Source: Pseudosulfitobacter pseudonitzschiae | Lineage (GTDB): Bacteria > Pseudomonadota > Alphaproteobacteria > Rhodobacterales > Rhodobacteraceae | Assembly: GCF_900129395.1 (NCBI RefSeq) | Contig: NZ_FQVP01000008.1 | Span: 62,001-126,000 of the forward strand | Direction: 5' to 3' | Length of the DNA stretch: 64,000 nucleotides | Shown: one piece after another, positions 7,671-14,255 of the stretch | How the letters are laid out: each line of letters starts with the position of its first letter | Position numbering within the stretch: position 1 is the stretch's first letter | Notes under the pieces: model-generated | The model's input: only the letters and a program-made list of their open reading frames with translations | The model's database searches: none | Told to the model about the DNA's origin: nothing | Made by a program: the position numbers and the translations under genes

Positions 7671-7901
7671 TCAATTGGCAATGCCGATCAGCTCAAGCGC
7701 GCTATCGGTCGCAGTCTGGGCAATGGCTTCAAGTGTTGCGGCCTGATCTGCAAGCGCCTCGCTGTTCGGGCTGAGCTGATCGGCCTCGCTCATCTGGTCA
7801 TAGAGCGCCCTAAGGTGGGCCGCTCTAGCTTTCAGGTTTCCCGCAACGCCTGCAAGGGCGCGAGCGTCGGCGGTGATCTGCAACTTGATCCCGGCAATCA
7901 T
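7671..7901 (-). CDS. Small helical phage protein of unknown function
   Basis: 76 residues, alanine- and leucine-rich, likely one or two long helices. Its start overlaps the stop of the upstream gene by ATGA. Last gene of the leftward unit 8727 to 7671. Not recognised. Confidence 0.55.
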   Translation of the reverse strand: MIAGIKLQITADARALAGVAGNLKARAAHLRALYDQMSEADQLSPNSEALADQAATLEAIAQTATDSALELIGIAN

Positions 7902-8377
7902 GCTTGTGCGCTTTCGATGCTCTCAAGGTATTCGCCATCATCAAGCGGCGGCTCGGCAGATGATCCGCCGCTTTCGTCACCGCCCTCACATGGCTTGGGT
8001 GCGTCCTGGTCTTTGAACCCAAGAGCGCGCCCAAGATCGGAGAACATGGCGTGAGCGTTCACGGGGCGATCACATCGCCACACGCCCGCGCGCCAGATGG
8101 CGCGCGCGACCACGCGCAGCGCACGCCCCTCATGCACCGCGTCTGATGTGGTTTGCAGGCCCGCGCCAAACATTGCCTTGCACCGGCTCTGAGCGGATTG
8201 CATGACCCGTTCCTTTGCTGCCGCCTCGCTTGGGAAATCTTGCCCGACCATAACGCCCGCCGCGCCCGGTAGGTATGACATCCCAAGCCATCGCCCGGCG
8301 TCCTTTGATGTGTTGATTGCGCCGATGATGGTGCGACCAAGAAAAAGATGCCTGCCGATCCATACCGGGCCGTTCAT
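7898..8377 (-). CDS. Phage protein of unknown function
   Basis: 159 residues, not recognised. The N-terminal half has mixed composition with several Gly/Trp residues; the last 35 residues are acidic and low-complexity. ATGA overlaps on both sides tie it to the HNH gene upstream and to 7671-7901 downstream. Confidence 0.55.
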   Translation of the reverse strand: MNGPVWIGRHLFLGRTIIGAINTSKDAGRWLGMSYLPGAAGVMVGQDFPSEAAAKERVMQSAQSRCKAMFGAGLQTTSDAVHEGRALRVVARAIWRAGVWRCDRPVNAHAMFSDLGRALGFKDQDAPKPCEGGDESGGSSAEPPLDDGEYLESIESAQA

Positions 8378-8727
8378 GGCCGCGCCTCTCGTTTTGCCTT
8401 GGCGGCATCGCGCCGCTTCATGTTCTGGCGGTGCGTGACAAGCTCAAGGTGATCCTCTCGAATGCAAAGGCGCGTTAGGCAAAGGTGATCCAGTTGCTTG
8501 CATGGCGGGATCGGCCCGTTTTCGTTGATCCAGTTTGCGCGGTGTGTCGCCATCGTGCCCCCGTCAAGATTGATCCGGGGATAGCCGCCGCCTCGGCCCT
8601 CACCTGACGTGCCGCCGGTCCAGATGTGGCACCCTGTTTTGATTTCGCCTGTTGCCGGACAAATGTAGTCCGGCTCAATGATGGTCTTTGCCGCGATCTT
8701 GGCGCGTATCCTGTCTCGCCGGTTCAT
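8374..8727 (-). CDS. HNH endonuclease
   Basis: 117 residues. HNH-type motif: CHIWTG, then THRANW, then LDHLCLTRLCIREDHLELVTHRQN, which is the usual His-Asn-His core of phage HNH endonucleases. The start at 8727 has AAGGA at ideal distance; an upstream ATG at 8736 sits on that site. It may be a homing-type nicking enzyme or assist packaging, but it is far from the terminase genes, so a packaging role is less likely. Confidence 0.75.
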   Translation of the reverse strand: MNRRDRIRAKIAAKTIIEPDYICPATGEIKTGCHIWTGGTSGEGRGGGYPRINLDGGTMATHRANWINENGPIPPCKQLDHLCLTRLCIREDHLELVTHRQNMKRRDAAKAKREARP

Positions 8728-8752
8728 TTCTCTCATTCCTTCTCGGGTTCAA

Positions 8753-8770
8753 TTAACCTTTTAGGGTTAA
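8753..8770 (-). promoter_or_regulatory. Operator-like dyad upstream of the HNH unit
   Basis: TTAACCTTTTAGGGTTAA, an imperfect 18-bp palindrome with TTAACC/GGTTAA arms, located 25 bases upstream of the HNH start. A variant of the phage-wide operator. Confidence 0.5.
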
Positions 8771-8788
8771 AGCTAGGCGTGCGTATTC

Positions 8789-8953
8789 TCAGAACGTGCA
8801 GCGCTTGTGCGCCTGTGCGCTTGGATTTCCGCCCGCTTCGATGCAGCGCATGGCTGTGCGGTGGGTTGTGAGGGTCATGGTGATTGCGGTGATGAATACA
8901 AGCAAGCTGATCAGCGCGATCAGCTTTTGCTCTGCGGTGAATTTGTCTCTCAT
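8789..8953 (-). CDS. Small single-pass membrane protein
   Basis: 54 residues (MRDKFTAEQK start) with one transmembrane segment (LIALISLLVFITAITMTL) and two cysteines in the C-terminal part. Start at 8953 with an AAGGAT ribosome site. Directly downstream of the integrase gene in the same direction. Not recognised. Confidence 0.5.
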   Translation of the reverse strand: MRDKFTAEQKLIALISLLVFITAITMTLTTHRTAMRCIEAGGNPSAQAHKRCTF

Positions 8954-8967
8954 TTTTCGATCCTTTT

Positions 8968-10014
8968 TTAGCGCACAATGCGCAGAGGTGATTGTTGCAG
9001 GGCGTCCAAGCGCCCGGCGGTGCGGTAATCCCATCCGTGCGCGAGCAATCGCTCTGCGAGGTCGTCCGGGGCGATCTTGCGGTAAATGTTGGCGACATCG
9101 GCCTTTGACCAGCCGCCCAAATCCAAGAGCGCCCCAAAGTCGCGATTTTGGGCGTAATGCCACGTTGCCCAAGTGTGCCGGATGGTGTGCGGCGTCACGT
9201 CTGGCCCAAGTTCGGCGGCATCGCGCGCATTATTAAAGCCGCGCCTGATCTGCCCGCCGGTGTTGTCTTTGATGGCGTATGGCAGGCCCTTGTTGGTCGT
9301 GAACGCTGTGCCCATTTCCGGCAGCTCGCGGGTTTCGATCATTTCAACCGCGCGCCCTGGCAGGCGCACCATGCGCGGTGCGCCATTCTTTGTGTCGGTC
9401 AAGAGCGCCTGCCCTTGTGCGAGGTATAGCGTAGAGGTTTGCAGGGTGAGCGTTTCGCGCACGCGCGCGCCGGTGCCGATCATAAAGCCGATGATCGGCA
9501 CCAGATGTGCATCAAGCTTTGCGGCCAGTGTCTCAAATTCCTCTGGCGTGAGCCATCGCGTCTTTTTGTCGCTCACGCGGCGGCGGCGCAGCTTGCGCCA
9601 TTCGCAAAGGCCGTCCTCTGCGGCCATCGTGAGGATCGCGGAAATCGGCGTGATGAGCTGCCGGTTGATTGTGGCGGGCTTGGCCCCGGCGTAGAGCTTT
9701 GCGGCGGCTTGGTTAACTGCCGCATTGTCAATCTCTGCAAGGCGGGTGTCGCGGCCAAAGTGCTTGAGGATGGGTGCGAGGAATCGGGTTTCGCCGCCGG
9801 TGTTCATGTAGTTCAAGGCGGCTTCGGCAAAGGTTACTGTCGCGCGTCGGCCAAGCGATGCACGTTCGAGGATTTGCGCCTCTGTCCTGATCCTGATGTT
9901 TTCCGCCGCTTGGTGGTCGCTTGTGCCAGTGCTTGTGTAAATATTTGATCCGGCAACATTGCCTCTGAGGTAATAGTTTCCCGTACCATTTCTGCGGATG
10001 AGTTTGAGGGGCAT
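8968..10014 (-). CDS. int: Tyrosine integrase
   Basis: 348 residues. An N-terminal arm-binding and SAM-like core-binding part is followed by a catalytic domain with R184 (GTGARVRE), K209, H276-x-x-R279 (HTIRHTW), W302 in the LGGWS segment (Trp replaces the second His, as in many phage integrases) and nucleophile Y311 (ANIYRKI). All active-site residues are present. It should recombine attP with the tRNA-Ser attB. A good AAGGAT site precedes 10014. Unlike in lambda the gene is about 5 kb from the attachment core. It overlaps the upstream excisionase-like frame by 181 bases. Confidence 0.93.
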   Translation of the reverse strand: MPLKLIRRNGTGNYYLRGNVAGSNIYTSTGTSDHQAAENIRIRTEAQILERASLGRRATVTFAEAALNYMNTGGETRFLAPILKHFGRDTRLAEIDNAAVNQAAAKLYAGAKPATINRQLITPISAILTMAAEDGLCEWRKLRRRRVSDKKTRWLTPEEFETLAAKLDAHLVPIIGFMIGTGARVRETLTLQTSTLYLAQGQALLTDTKNGAPRMVRLPGRAVEMIETRELPEMGTAFTTNKGLPYAIKDNTGGQIRRGFNNARDAAELGPDVTPHTIRHTWATWHYAQNRDFGALLDLGGWSKADVANIYRKIAPDDLAERLLAHGWDYRTAGRLDALQQSPLRIVR

Positions 10015-10226
10015 GTTTGAAATCCTTCAAAAAAGGCGGCGGCAAGGTGTTCCCGCCGGTATAGAATGCGTGCTTTTCCCGAAACTTTAAGCCAAGTCAG
10101 CTTGCCGGATTTTCGGGCTTGATCAAGGCCGCTGCGGCTGGTGTGAATGCCTTGGCTTTTCAGCCATGCAATCGCTTGATCGGTGTTGAGGTTTTCGGCC
10201 TCTTGCAAGGCGCTCATTTCGTTCAT
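9834..10226 (-). CDS. Excisionase-like DNA-binding protein
   Basis: 130 residues. The first 70 residues (LNTDQAIAWLKSQGIH then SGLDQARKSGKL) look like a winged-helix/MerR-type excisionase fold. The remaining 60 residues are encoded in the overlap with int and are basic. The start at 10226 overlaps the upstream stop (ATGA), which supports it. An excisionase role is inferred from size, fold and position next to int. The long overlap with int is unusual. Confidence 0.5.
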   Translation of the reverse strand: MNEMSALQEAENLNTDQAIAWLKSQGIHTSRSGLDQARKSGKLTWLKVSGKARILYRREHLAAAFFEGFQTCPSNSSAEMVRETITSEAMLPDQIFTQALAQATTKRRKTSGSGQRRKSSNVHRLADARQ

Positions 10227-10378
10227 CGCTTTGCCTCGCGCCCGATCATGTAACCGGCAAAAATGAGGAAAGCGATTAGCAGGCTCACGCCGCCGCCTGA
10301 GCCGTTAATGAGCAAAGTCAGGGGTTCTACTTGACCGCTGATCTCGCTGGCGTGCGTCGTTGTAAACTGGGTTGGCAT
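10223..10378 (-). CDS. Small single-pass membrane protein
   Basis: 51 residues (MPTQFTTTHA start) with a C-terminal transmembrane segment (VSLLIAFLIFAGYMIG). GAGGTG at ideal spacing supports the start at 10378. It is the first gene of the leftward int unit, directly under the promoter at 10407-10435. Not recognised. Confidence 0.55.
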   Translation of the reverse strand: MPTQFTTTHASEISGQVEPLTLLINGSGGGVSLLIAFLIFAGYMIGREAKR

Positions 10379-10406
10379 GTTGATCACCTCGGCTATTCTT
10401 CGAGGG

Positions 10407-10435
10407 TTTAGACCACATTTAAAGGTGATAGTCAA
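10407..10435 (-). promoter_or_regulatory. Promoter for the leftward integrase unit, with operator in the spacer
   Basis: On the minus strand TTGACT (10430-10435), a 17-base spacer and TCTAAA (10407-10412). The spacer is filled by the operator CACATTTAAAGGTGA (10414-10428). A repressor bound here would block RNA polymerase. Confidence 0.65.
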
Positions 10436-10521
10436 ATAAAAAGGGGTTGCTGAAAATCGGTCAAAATTGAGGCGCTCAGGGTTGACCGCTCGGGGTTCCC
10501 GCACTAGTAGTGAGGGGGATT

Positions 10522-10538
10522 TCACACTATAGGGTTGA
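10522..10538 (+). promoter_or_regulatory. Operator-like site in the 10.4-10.55 kb gap
   Basis: TCACACTATAGGGTTGA, whose reverse complement agrees at 13 of 17 bases with the switch-region operator at 11281-11297. A possible plus-strand promoter TTGACC-17-TAGTAG lies just upstream (about 10480-10510), and the site is 13 bases before a small frame. Confidence 0.4.
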
Positions 10539-10550
10539 GGGCATATTAAA

Positions 10551-10742
10551 ATGATGGAAATGCGCGGTCAGGTTGATGATGACCCAAGGGCACCTAGCGG
10601 TGCTAGTTGTGATTTGGTGGGGGTGGTCGATGCGTTATCAACCGGCAAGAGGGAGGGGGAGATTAATGCCCTCTGTGATCGCTTGGAATTGTTTTGCGGC
10701 CTGCGCAAGAGTGAGCGCGGCGATCCTGGACGTGGCGTTTGA
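10551..10742 (+). CDS. Possible small phage protein
   Basis: 63 residues starting MMEMRGQVDDD; hydrophilic, not recognised. It lies between an operator-like site and a hairpin at 10746, which would make a self-contained unit. There is no strong ribosome site and another frame overlaps it, so it may not be translated. Confidence 0.3.
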   Translation: MMEMRGQVDDDPRAPSGASCDLVGVVDALSTGKREGEINALCDRLELFCGLRKSERGDPGRGV

Positions 10743-10745
10743 TGT

Positions 10746-10766
10746 GGGCGGCGCTTTGTGCCGCCC
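10746..10766. terminator. Hairpin between the 10551 frame and the repressor gene
   Basis: GGGCGGC (10746-10752) pairs with GCCGCCC (10760-10766) around a 7-base loop. It could end transcription of the repressor gene (minus) or of the small plus-strand frame. Confidence 0.5.
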
Positions 10767-10802
10767 TATCGCAGTTCTTTAGGGGTGCTTTGCTTTGAGC
10801 CC

Positions 10803-11141
10803 TTATTCCGCCCCCTCAATCTTGCGCGCAGTTTCGCTTTCAAGGAATTTTTGCAAATCATCATCGCTCATTCTGAGCAATATTTTTGCGAGGCGTATCC
10901 TTGCTGGAGTAATTTGCCGCTCTGTTGTTATCATCGCAAGGGGCACGTCAAGAACGTCGCAGATTGCCTGCATGTTCGCAAAGCTAATCATGGTTTCGCC
11001 TCTGAGGTACTTGCCTAACACGTTGACGCTCAACCCGGCTCTTGTGGAAACCTCGGACGCGCTGAGGTCGCTAAGAGCTACCGCGATTTTCATATTGGTT
11101 CGGGCGTTTTGAATTTTGCGCTCAGTTTGTTCATTGATCAT
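10803..11141 (-). CDS. Helix-turn-helix repressor, candidate lysogeny (CI-like) regulator
   Basis: 112 residues. XRE-type HTH in the N-terminal part (SASEVSTRAGLS then VNVLGKYLRGE). The short C-terminus has no LexA/CI-type peptidase, so induction would not be by self-cleavage. A start at 11141 (MINEQTERK) is preferred; an upstream ATG at 11153 lacks a ribosome site. It is divergent from a second small regulator across an operator-rich gap, the layout of a cI/cro switch. It is the best candidate for the protein that binds the repeated operators; this is inference. Confidence 0.7.
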   Translation of the reverse strand: MINEQTERKIQNARTNMKIAVALSDLSASEVSTRAGLSVNVLGKYLRGETMISFANMQAICDVLDVPLAMITTERQITPARIRLAKILLRMSDDDLQKFLESETARKIEGAE

Positions 11142-11153
11142 CGGTGGTCCCAT

Positions 11154-11333
11154 TCAATTTTGGCGCTGTTCGCTTGGTGGTTGATCCGCCATAGCTGCAC
11201 CCATTAATTTAACACTAAAAGGGGATTGCTGCAATGCAAAGTATGGAATTCCCCACCTTAGGTGCGCTTCCCCTCTTGATTTAACCCTAAAAGGTGATAT
11301 CAAGCTATTAGTGTTAAAAAATGAGGTTAAGAC
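11154..11333. promoter_or_regulatory. Divergent switch region with three operators
   Basis: Sites: TTAACACTAAAAGGGGA (11209-11225), CACCTTAGGTG (11254-11264) and TTAACCCTAAAAGGTGA (11281-11297), plus an inverted AGTGTTAAA near 11310. The repressor promoter reads on the minus strand TTGCAG (11229-11234), 17 bases, TAAATT (11206-11211), with the first operator in the spacer. The rightward promoter is less clear; TTGATT at 11277 overlaps the third operator. Confidence 0.65.
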
Positions 11334-11600
11334 GTGTCCCAAGTTATCCATATTTGCGAAATCCCGCCTACCGATACCTTCCGTGCCTGGGTCCTTGAGG
11401 CCCTTGAGTTGGTTGAGGTGAAGCCTGCAAGCGTATCGCGCTCTATCGGCGCGGGTGTCAATTCGGTTGGCGTATTCTTGCGCGATCCGGCTCGTGGCAT
11501 TACCCTTTCACTTGCCGTCGATATTGAGCGCCATCTTCGCCAAGCCGCCGCCGATCAGGGCAAAGAGTTGCCTGAGATCACATCGCGCGAGGCTGAATAG
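11334..11600 (+). CDS. Small Cro-like regulator
   Basis: 88 residues from GTG at 11334, with GAGG eight bases before. The middle part (VKPASVSRSIGAGVNSVGVFL) resembles a helix-turn-helix, followed by a helix (LSLAVDIERHL). First gene of the rightward early unit, opposite the repressor. A Cro role is inferred from position and size. Confidence 0.55.
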   Translation: MSQVIHICEIPPTDTFRAWVLEALELVEVKPASVSRSIGAGVNSVGVFLRDPARGITLSLAVDIERHLRQAAADQGKELPEITSREAE

Positions 11601-11882
11601 ATGGCTGAGCTGATCTTGAAAGTCGGTGAGCAAGAGCTACGCCAAATCGAACATATTGCACAAAGCGCGAGCGATGCGGCGGGCGGCACTTCCCCGATTT
11701 CGGTCGACCAAATGGCGCTCGCGTTGCTGCAAGCTCATTTGATCCTCATCCGTGATTGCGGCGGCGTTCTGCCCGATGATGTGCGCAAGCCTGCGCATGG
11801 GGCTGAGGTAGCGCCTCAGCCCGTCAAGATTGTGGGAAAGGGCGGCGTGAGCTTGTCGGGTGGTATCAGTGAGAATTATTGA
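11601..11882 (+). CDS. Small phage protein of unknown function
   Basis: 93 residues (MAELILKVGEQE start) with ATG directly after the previous stop. Helical N-terminus, flexible C-terminus. Not recognised. Part of the rightward early unit. Confidence 0.6.
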   Translation: MAELILKVGEQELRQIEHIAQSASDAAGGTSPISVDQMALALLQAHLILIRDCGGVLPDDVRKPAHGAEVAPQPVKIVGKGGVSLSGGISENY

Positions 11883-12105
11883 TTCTGACATCACCGGCCC
11901 TGATGGCAAGCGCCTCATGCCTCGCCGCCATCGCCCGCTTGATCCTGCGTGCCCGATACATCTGCGGCGCGTCTGTGGCACCTGCACGGGCTTCCCTGCC
12001 GGTGTTGCGATCCGCGAGATGGCGCAGCCTTGCGCGCGGCTGGGCATCGTCGTGAACGGCTTACGTTGCGCCGCTCATTGCAAGTTGTGGGTGCGAAAAG
12101 GCTAG
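11869..12105 (+). CDS. Small cysteine-rich phage protein
   Basis: 78 residues from GTG at 11869, with GGGTGG upstream; it overlaps the previous gene by 14 bases. Five cysteines, including a CGTC pair and a later CAAHC, could bind zinc. Not recognised; a small nucleic-acid-binding protein is possible. An alternative GTG at 11860 is in frame. Confidence 0.5.
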   Translation: MRIIDSDITGPDGKRLMPRRHRPLDPACPIHLRRVCGTCTGFPAGVAIREMAQPCARLGIVVNGLRCAAHCKLWVRKG

Positions 12106-12150
12106 ATCGCTGCCCCGTTGACACATCTCTCCTAAAGTAAGGAATATCTT

Positions 12151-12345
12151 ATGGGAAAACTTCTATCTTCGATTTCAATCTTGACTATCTCTCTGGTGAT
12201 CGCTGCGGTGATCGGATGGATTCTCAACATAGGCAAGTTGGTTGGTGGCTTGTCTTTCGGGCTTGAGCAGGCGGGGTCGATTGAGCTCTTGCGTGGCTTT
12301 GGCATCATTGTCCCGCCGCTTGGTGCTGTGTTGGGGTGGTTCTGA
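12151..12345 (+). CDS. Small membrane protein
   Basis: 64 residues, start at 12151 with AAGGAA before it. Two hydrophobic stretches ([18 protein letters not shown] and a weaker C-terminal one). Its stop overlaps the ssb start (TGATG). Not recognised. Confidence 0.5.
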   Translation: MGKLLSSISILTISLVIAAVIGWILNIGKLVGGLSFGLEQAGSIELLRGFGIIVPPLGAVLGWF

Positions 12346-12827
12346 TGGCTGGTTCACTTAACAAGGTCATGCTGATCGGCCATCTGGGCCGCGATCCTGA
12401 GGTGAGGTCATTCCAGAGCGGCGGTAAGGTTTGCAATCTGCGCCTTGCAACCTCGGAAAGCTGGAAGGATCGCAACACCGGCGAGCGCCGCGAAAAGACG
12501 GAATGGCATTCAATTGCGATCTTCCAAGAGGGCCTTGTTCGCATCGCTGAGCAATATCTCAAAAAGGGCTCGCTCATCATGGTTGAGGGCCAGTTGCAAA
12601 CGCGCAAGTGGCAAGATCAATCCGGCGCTGATCGCTATTCGACTGAGGTGGTTTTGCAGGGCTTCAATGGCAGTTTGCAAATGTTGGATAAGCGCGGCAG
12701 CGATGGCGGCGGCTCATCCGGCGGAAGCTCAGGCGGCGGTGATGATCGCGGTCCAGGCTATGGCGGCGGGGGTTCAGCGGGTGGCTCTGGCGGCTCGCGT
12801 AATCTCGATGATGAAATTCCGTTTTGA
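12345..12827 (+). CDS. ssb: Single-stranded DNA-binding protein
   Basis: 160 residues. OB-fold domain ([17 protein letters not shown] then [23 protein letters not shown], residues about 5-110), a Gly/Ser-rich linker and the acidic tip DDEIPF that recruits host replication proteins. Start ATG overlaps the upstream stop. It should coat single-stranded DNA during phage replication, in keeping with the primase and helicase genes downstream. Confidence 0.95.
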   Translation: MAGSLNKVMLIGHLGRDPEVRSFQSGGKVCNLRLATSESWKDRNTGERREKTEWHSIAIFQEGLVRIAEQYLKKGSLIMVEGQLQTRKWQDQSGADRYSTEVVLQGFNGSLQMLDKRGSDGGGSSGGSSGGGDDRGPGYGGGGSAGGSGGSRNLDDEIPF

Positions 12828-12868
12828 GGGTGGCACCCTCTCAACCTGACTGTGTGAAAGGAAATCAA

Positions 12869-13057
12869 ATGTCAGTCACAGATACAAAATTCAATCCGTC
12901 CGGTGACCCGGCAATCCATGCGATCAAGACAAAAGCCAATGAGCTTACGGCGGAGATCGAAAACTTGCCGCCTAGCCGCCGCCGCGCGGTTGCGCTCACG
13001 CAACTTGAAACCGCCTCAATGTGGGCCGTGAAGGCTGCGGCCTGCGGCGACGATTAA
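12869..13057 (+). CDS. Acb2/Tad1-type hairpin protein (candidate anti-CBASS or anti-Thoeris sponge)
   Basis: 62 residues from ATG at 12869 (MSVTDTKF), preceded by AAAGGAAA. The body is a helical hairpin: a helix with AIHAIKTKANELTAEIE, a turn with LPPSRRRA, and a helix with LTQLETASMWAVKA. This pattern (I..IK..A..L...I, PPSRR, T.LE.A.MWA..A) is what I know from the Acb2/Tad1 hairpin domain of phage proteins that sequester cyclic nucleotides (Acb2) or gcADPR (Tad1) and so silence CBASS or Thoeris defence. It lies between ssb and primase, where such genes occur in other phages. Assignment is from memory of the motif, without a profile search. Confidence 0.65.
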   Translation: MSVTDTKFNPSGDPAIHAIKTKANELTAEIENLPPSRRRAVALTQLETASMWAVKAAACGDD

Positions 13058-13064
13058 CCAACCT

Positions 13065-13104
13065 GCCGGGCGCAGATGCACCGCGCCCGGCATTCACCTT
13101 TTTT
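13065..13104 (+). terminator. Intrinsic terminator after the hairpin-protein gene
   Basis: GCCGGGCGC (13065-13073) and GCGCCCGGC (13083-13091) form a 9-bp stem followed by ATTCACCTTTTTT. The T tract contains the operator half TCACCTT, the same stem-plus-operator arrangement as at 6804 and 7642. Confidence 0.75.
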
Positions 13105-13130
13105 CTGCATTTTCACCCTGAGGTGTTTTG

Positions 13131-14255
13131 ATGTACCGCTCCGTTGATCCCCGCATAGAAAGCGCCAAGGCCCGCACCATGCGCGAGGTTTTGGACCGCT
13201 TGGCTATCCCTGATCTGACCGCCCTTGGTGATGAGCGGGTTGGCCCCTGCCCGCGCGCCGGGTGTGGCGGCACTGATCGGTTCTCTGCAAACGTCAAAAA
13301 GGGCGTTTGGCGCTGCCGCATCTGTGATCCCAAGGGGGGCGATGCGCTCGCGCTCGTCCAGCTCGCCCTTGGCACCGATTTCATGGGCGCGGTTGAGTGG
13401 CTTGAGGGCGCGCAGGGCGTTGAGATAGATCCCGCTGAGGTCGAGCGCCGCCAGATTGAAAAGCAAAAGGCTGATGCTAAGGCTGAGGCTGATGCCGCCC
13501 GCTATCGGGCATTTGCCAAGGATCAGGCGGCTGTCATTTGGCGCTCAGCTTTGCCGTTTGCCGGATCGCCTGCCGCCGCCTATCTCGCTGCGCGCAATGT
13601 CGATCTCGCGGGCCTGCCTTATTCCTTCGCCTGTTTCCGGTATCTGCCCGCGCACCCCTACGTCAAGAAAATCGGCCGCGCCCGCCGCGAGCTGCACCGG
13701 GGCCCCGCGCTGATCTCGGCAATCCAAGGGCGGGATGGGCGGTTTTCAGCGGTGCATCAGACTTGGTTCAACCCGGACGCGCCCGGCCAAAAAGCGACGA
13801 TTATTGACCGGGAAACCGGCGAGGCGCACCCTGCAAAAATGGTGCTGGGCAGTAAAAAGGGCGGCGCTATCCGCCTCACCGGCACCGCCTGCGCCCGCGT
13901 CCTGGTGATGGGCGAGGGGATTGAGACAACAGGCACGGCGCTTGTCGCTGATGCCGTTCTTGGCGCGTCATATTGGGCTGGGGTCGATCTCGGCAACATG
14001 AGCGGCAAGCAAACGGGCCGCAATTCTGGCGTGCCTGATTTGAGTGATGTGCGGGCGTTCCTGCCGCCCGCATCCGTTGAGCGCCTTATCTACATCCAAG
14101 ATGGCGATAGTGAGGAAAAAATGACCCGCGCCAAGCTCACGGCGGGCTTGCGGCGGGCAATGAATGCCAACCCCTACCTGCGCTCGCACATCGTGCGAGC
14201 TGGCGATGGGGTTGATTTGAATGATCTGACACAAGGCCAACCCGAAAATGAGTAA
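13131..14255 (+). CDS. Phage primase with zinc finger and TOPRIM domain
   Basis: 374 residues. N-terminal zinc-binding segment CPRAGCGGTDRF ... WRCRIC (residues about 35-65), a helical linker, then a TOPRIM-like domain with VLVMGEGIETTG (conserved Glu) and YIQDGDSE (acidic pair). This is the layout of phage primases that make RNA primers. The start at 13131 has GAGGTG seven bases before. It overlaps the helicase gene by 8 bases. Confidence 0.85.
   Translation: MYRSVDPRIESAKARTMREVLDRLAIPDLTALGDERVGPCPRAGCGGTDRFSANVKKGVWRCRICDPKGGDALALVQLALGTDFMGAVEWLEGAQGVEIDPAEVERRQIEKQKADAKAEADAARYRAFAKDQAAVIWRSALPFAGSPAAAYLAARNVDLAGLPYSFACFRYLPAHPYVKKIGRARRELHRGPALISAIQGRDGRFSAVHQTWFNPDAPGQKATIIDRETGEAHPAKMVLGSKKGGAIRLTGTACARVLVMGEGIETTGTALVADAVLGASYWAGVDLGNMSGKQTGRNSGVPDLSDVRAFLPPASVERLIYIQDGDSEEKMTRAKLTAGLRRAMNANPYLRSHIVRAGDGVDLNDLTQGQPENE

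Noticed and set aside
13112-13124. CACCCTGAGGTG upstream of the primase as another operator
   Set aside because: It contains the GAGGTG ribosome site of the primase at exact spacing, so the resemblance is probably due to that.
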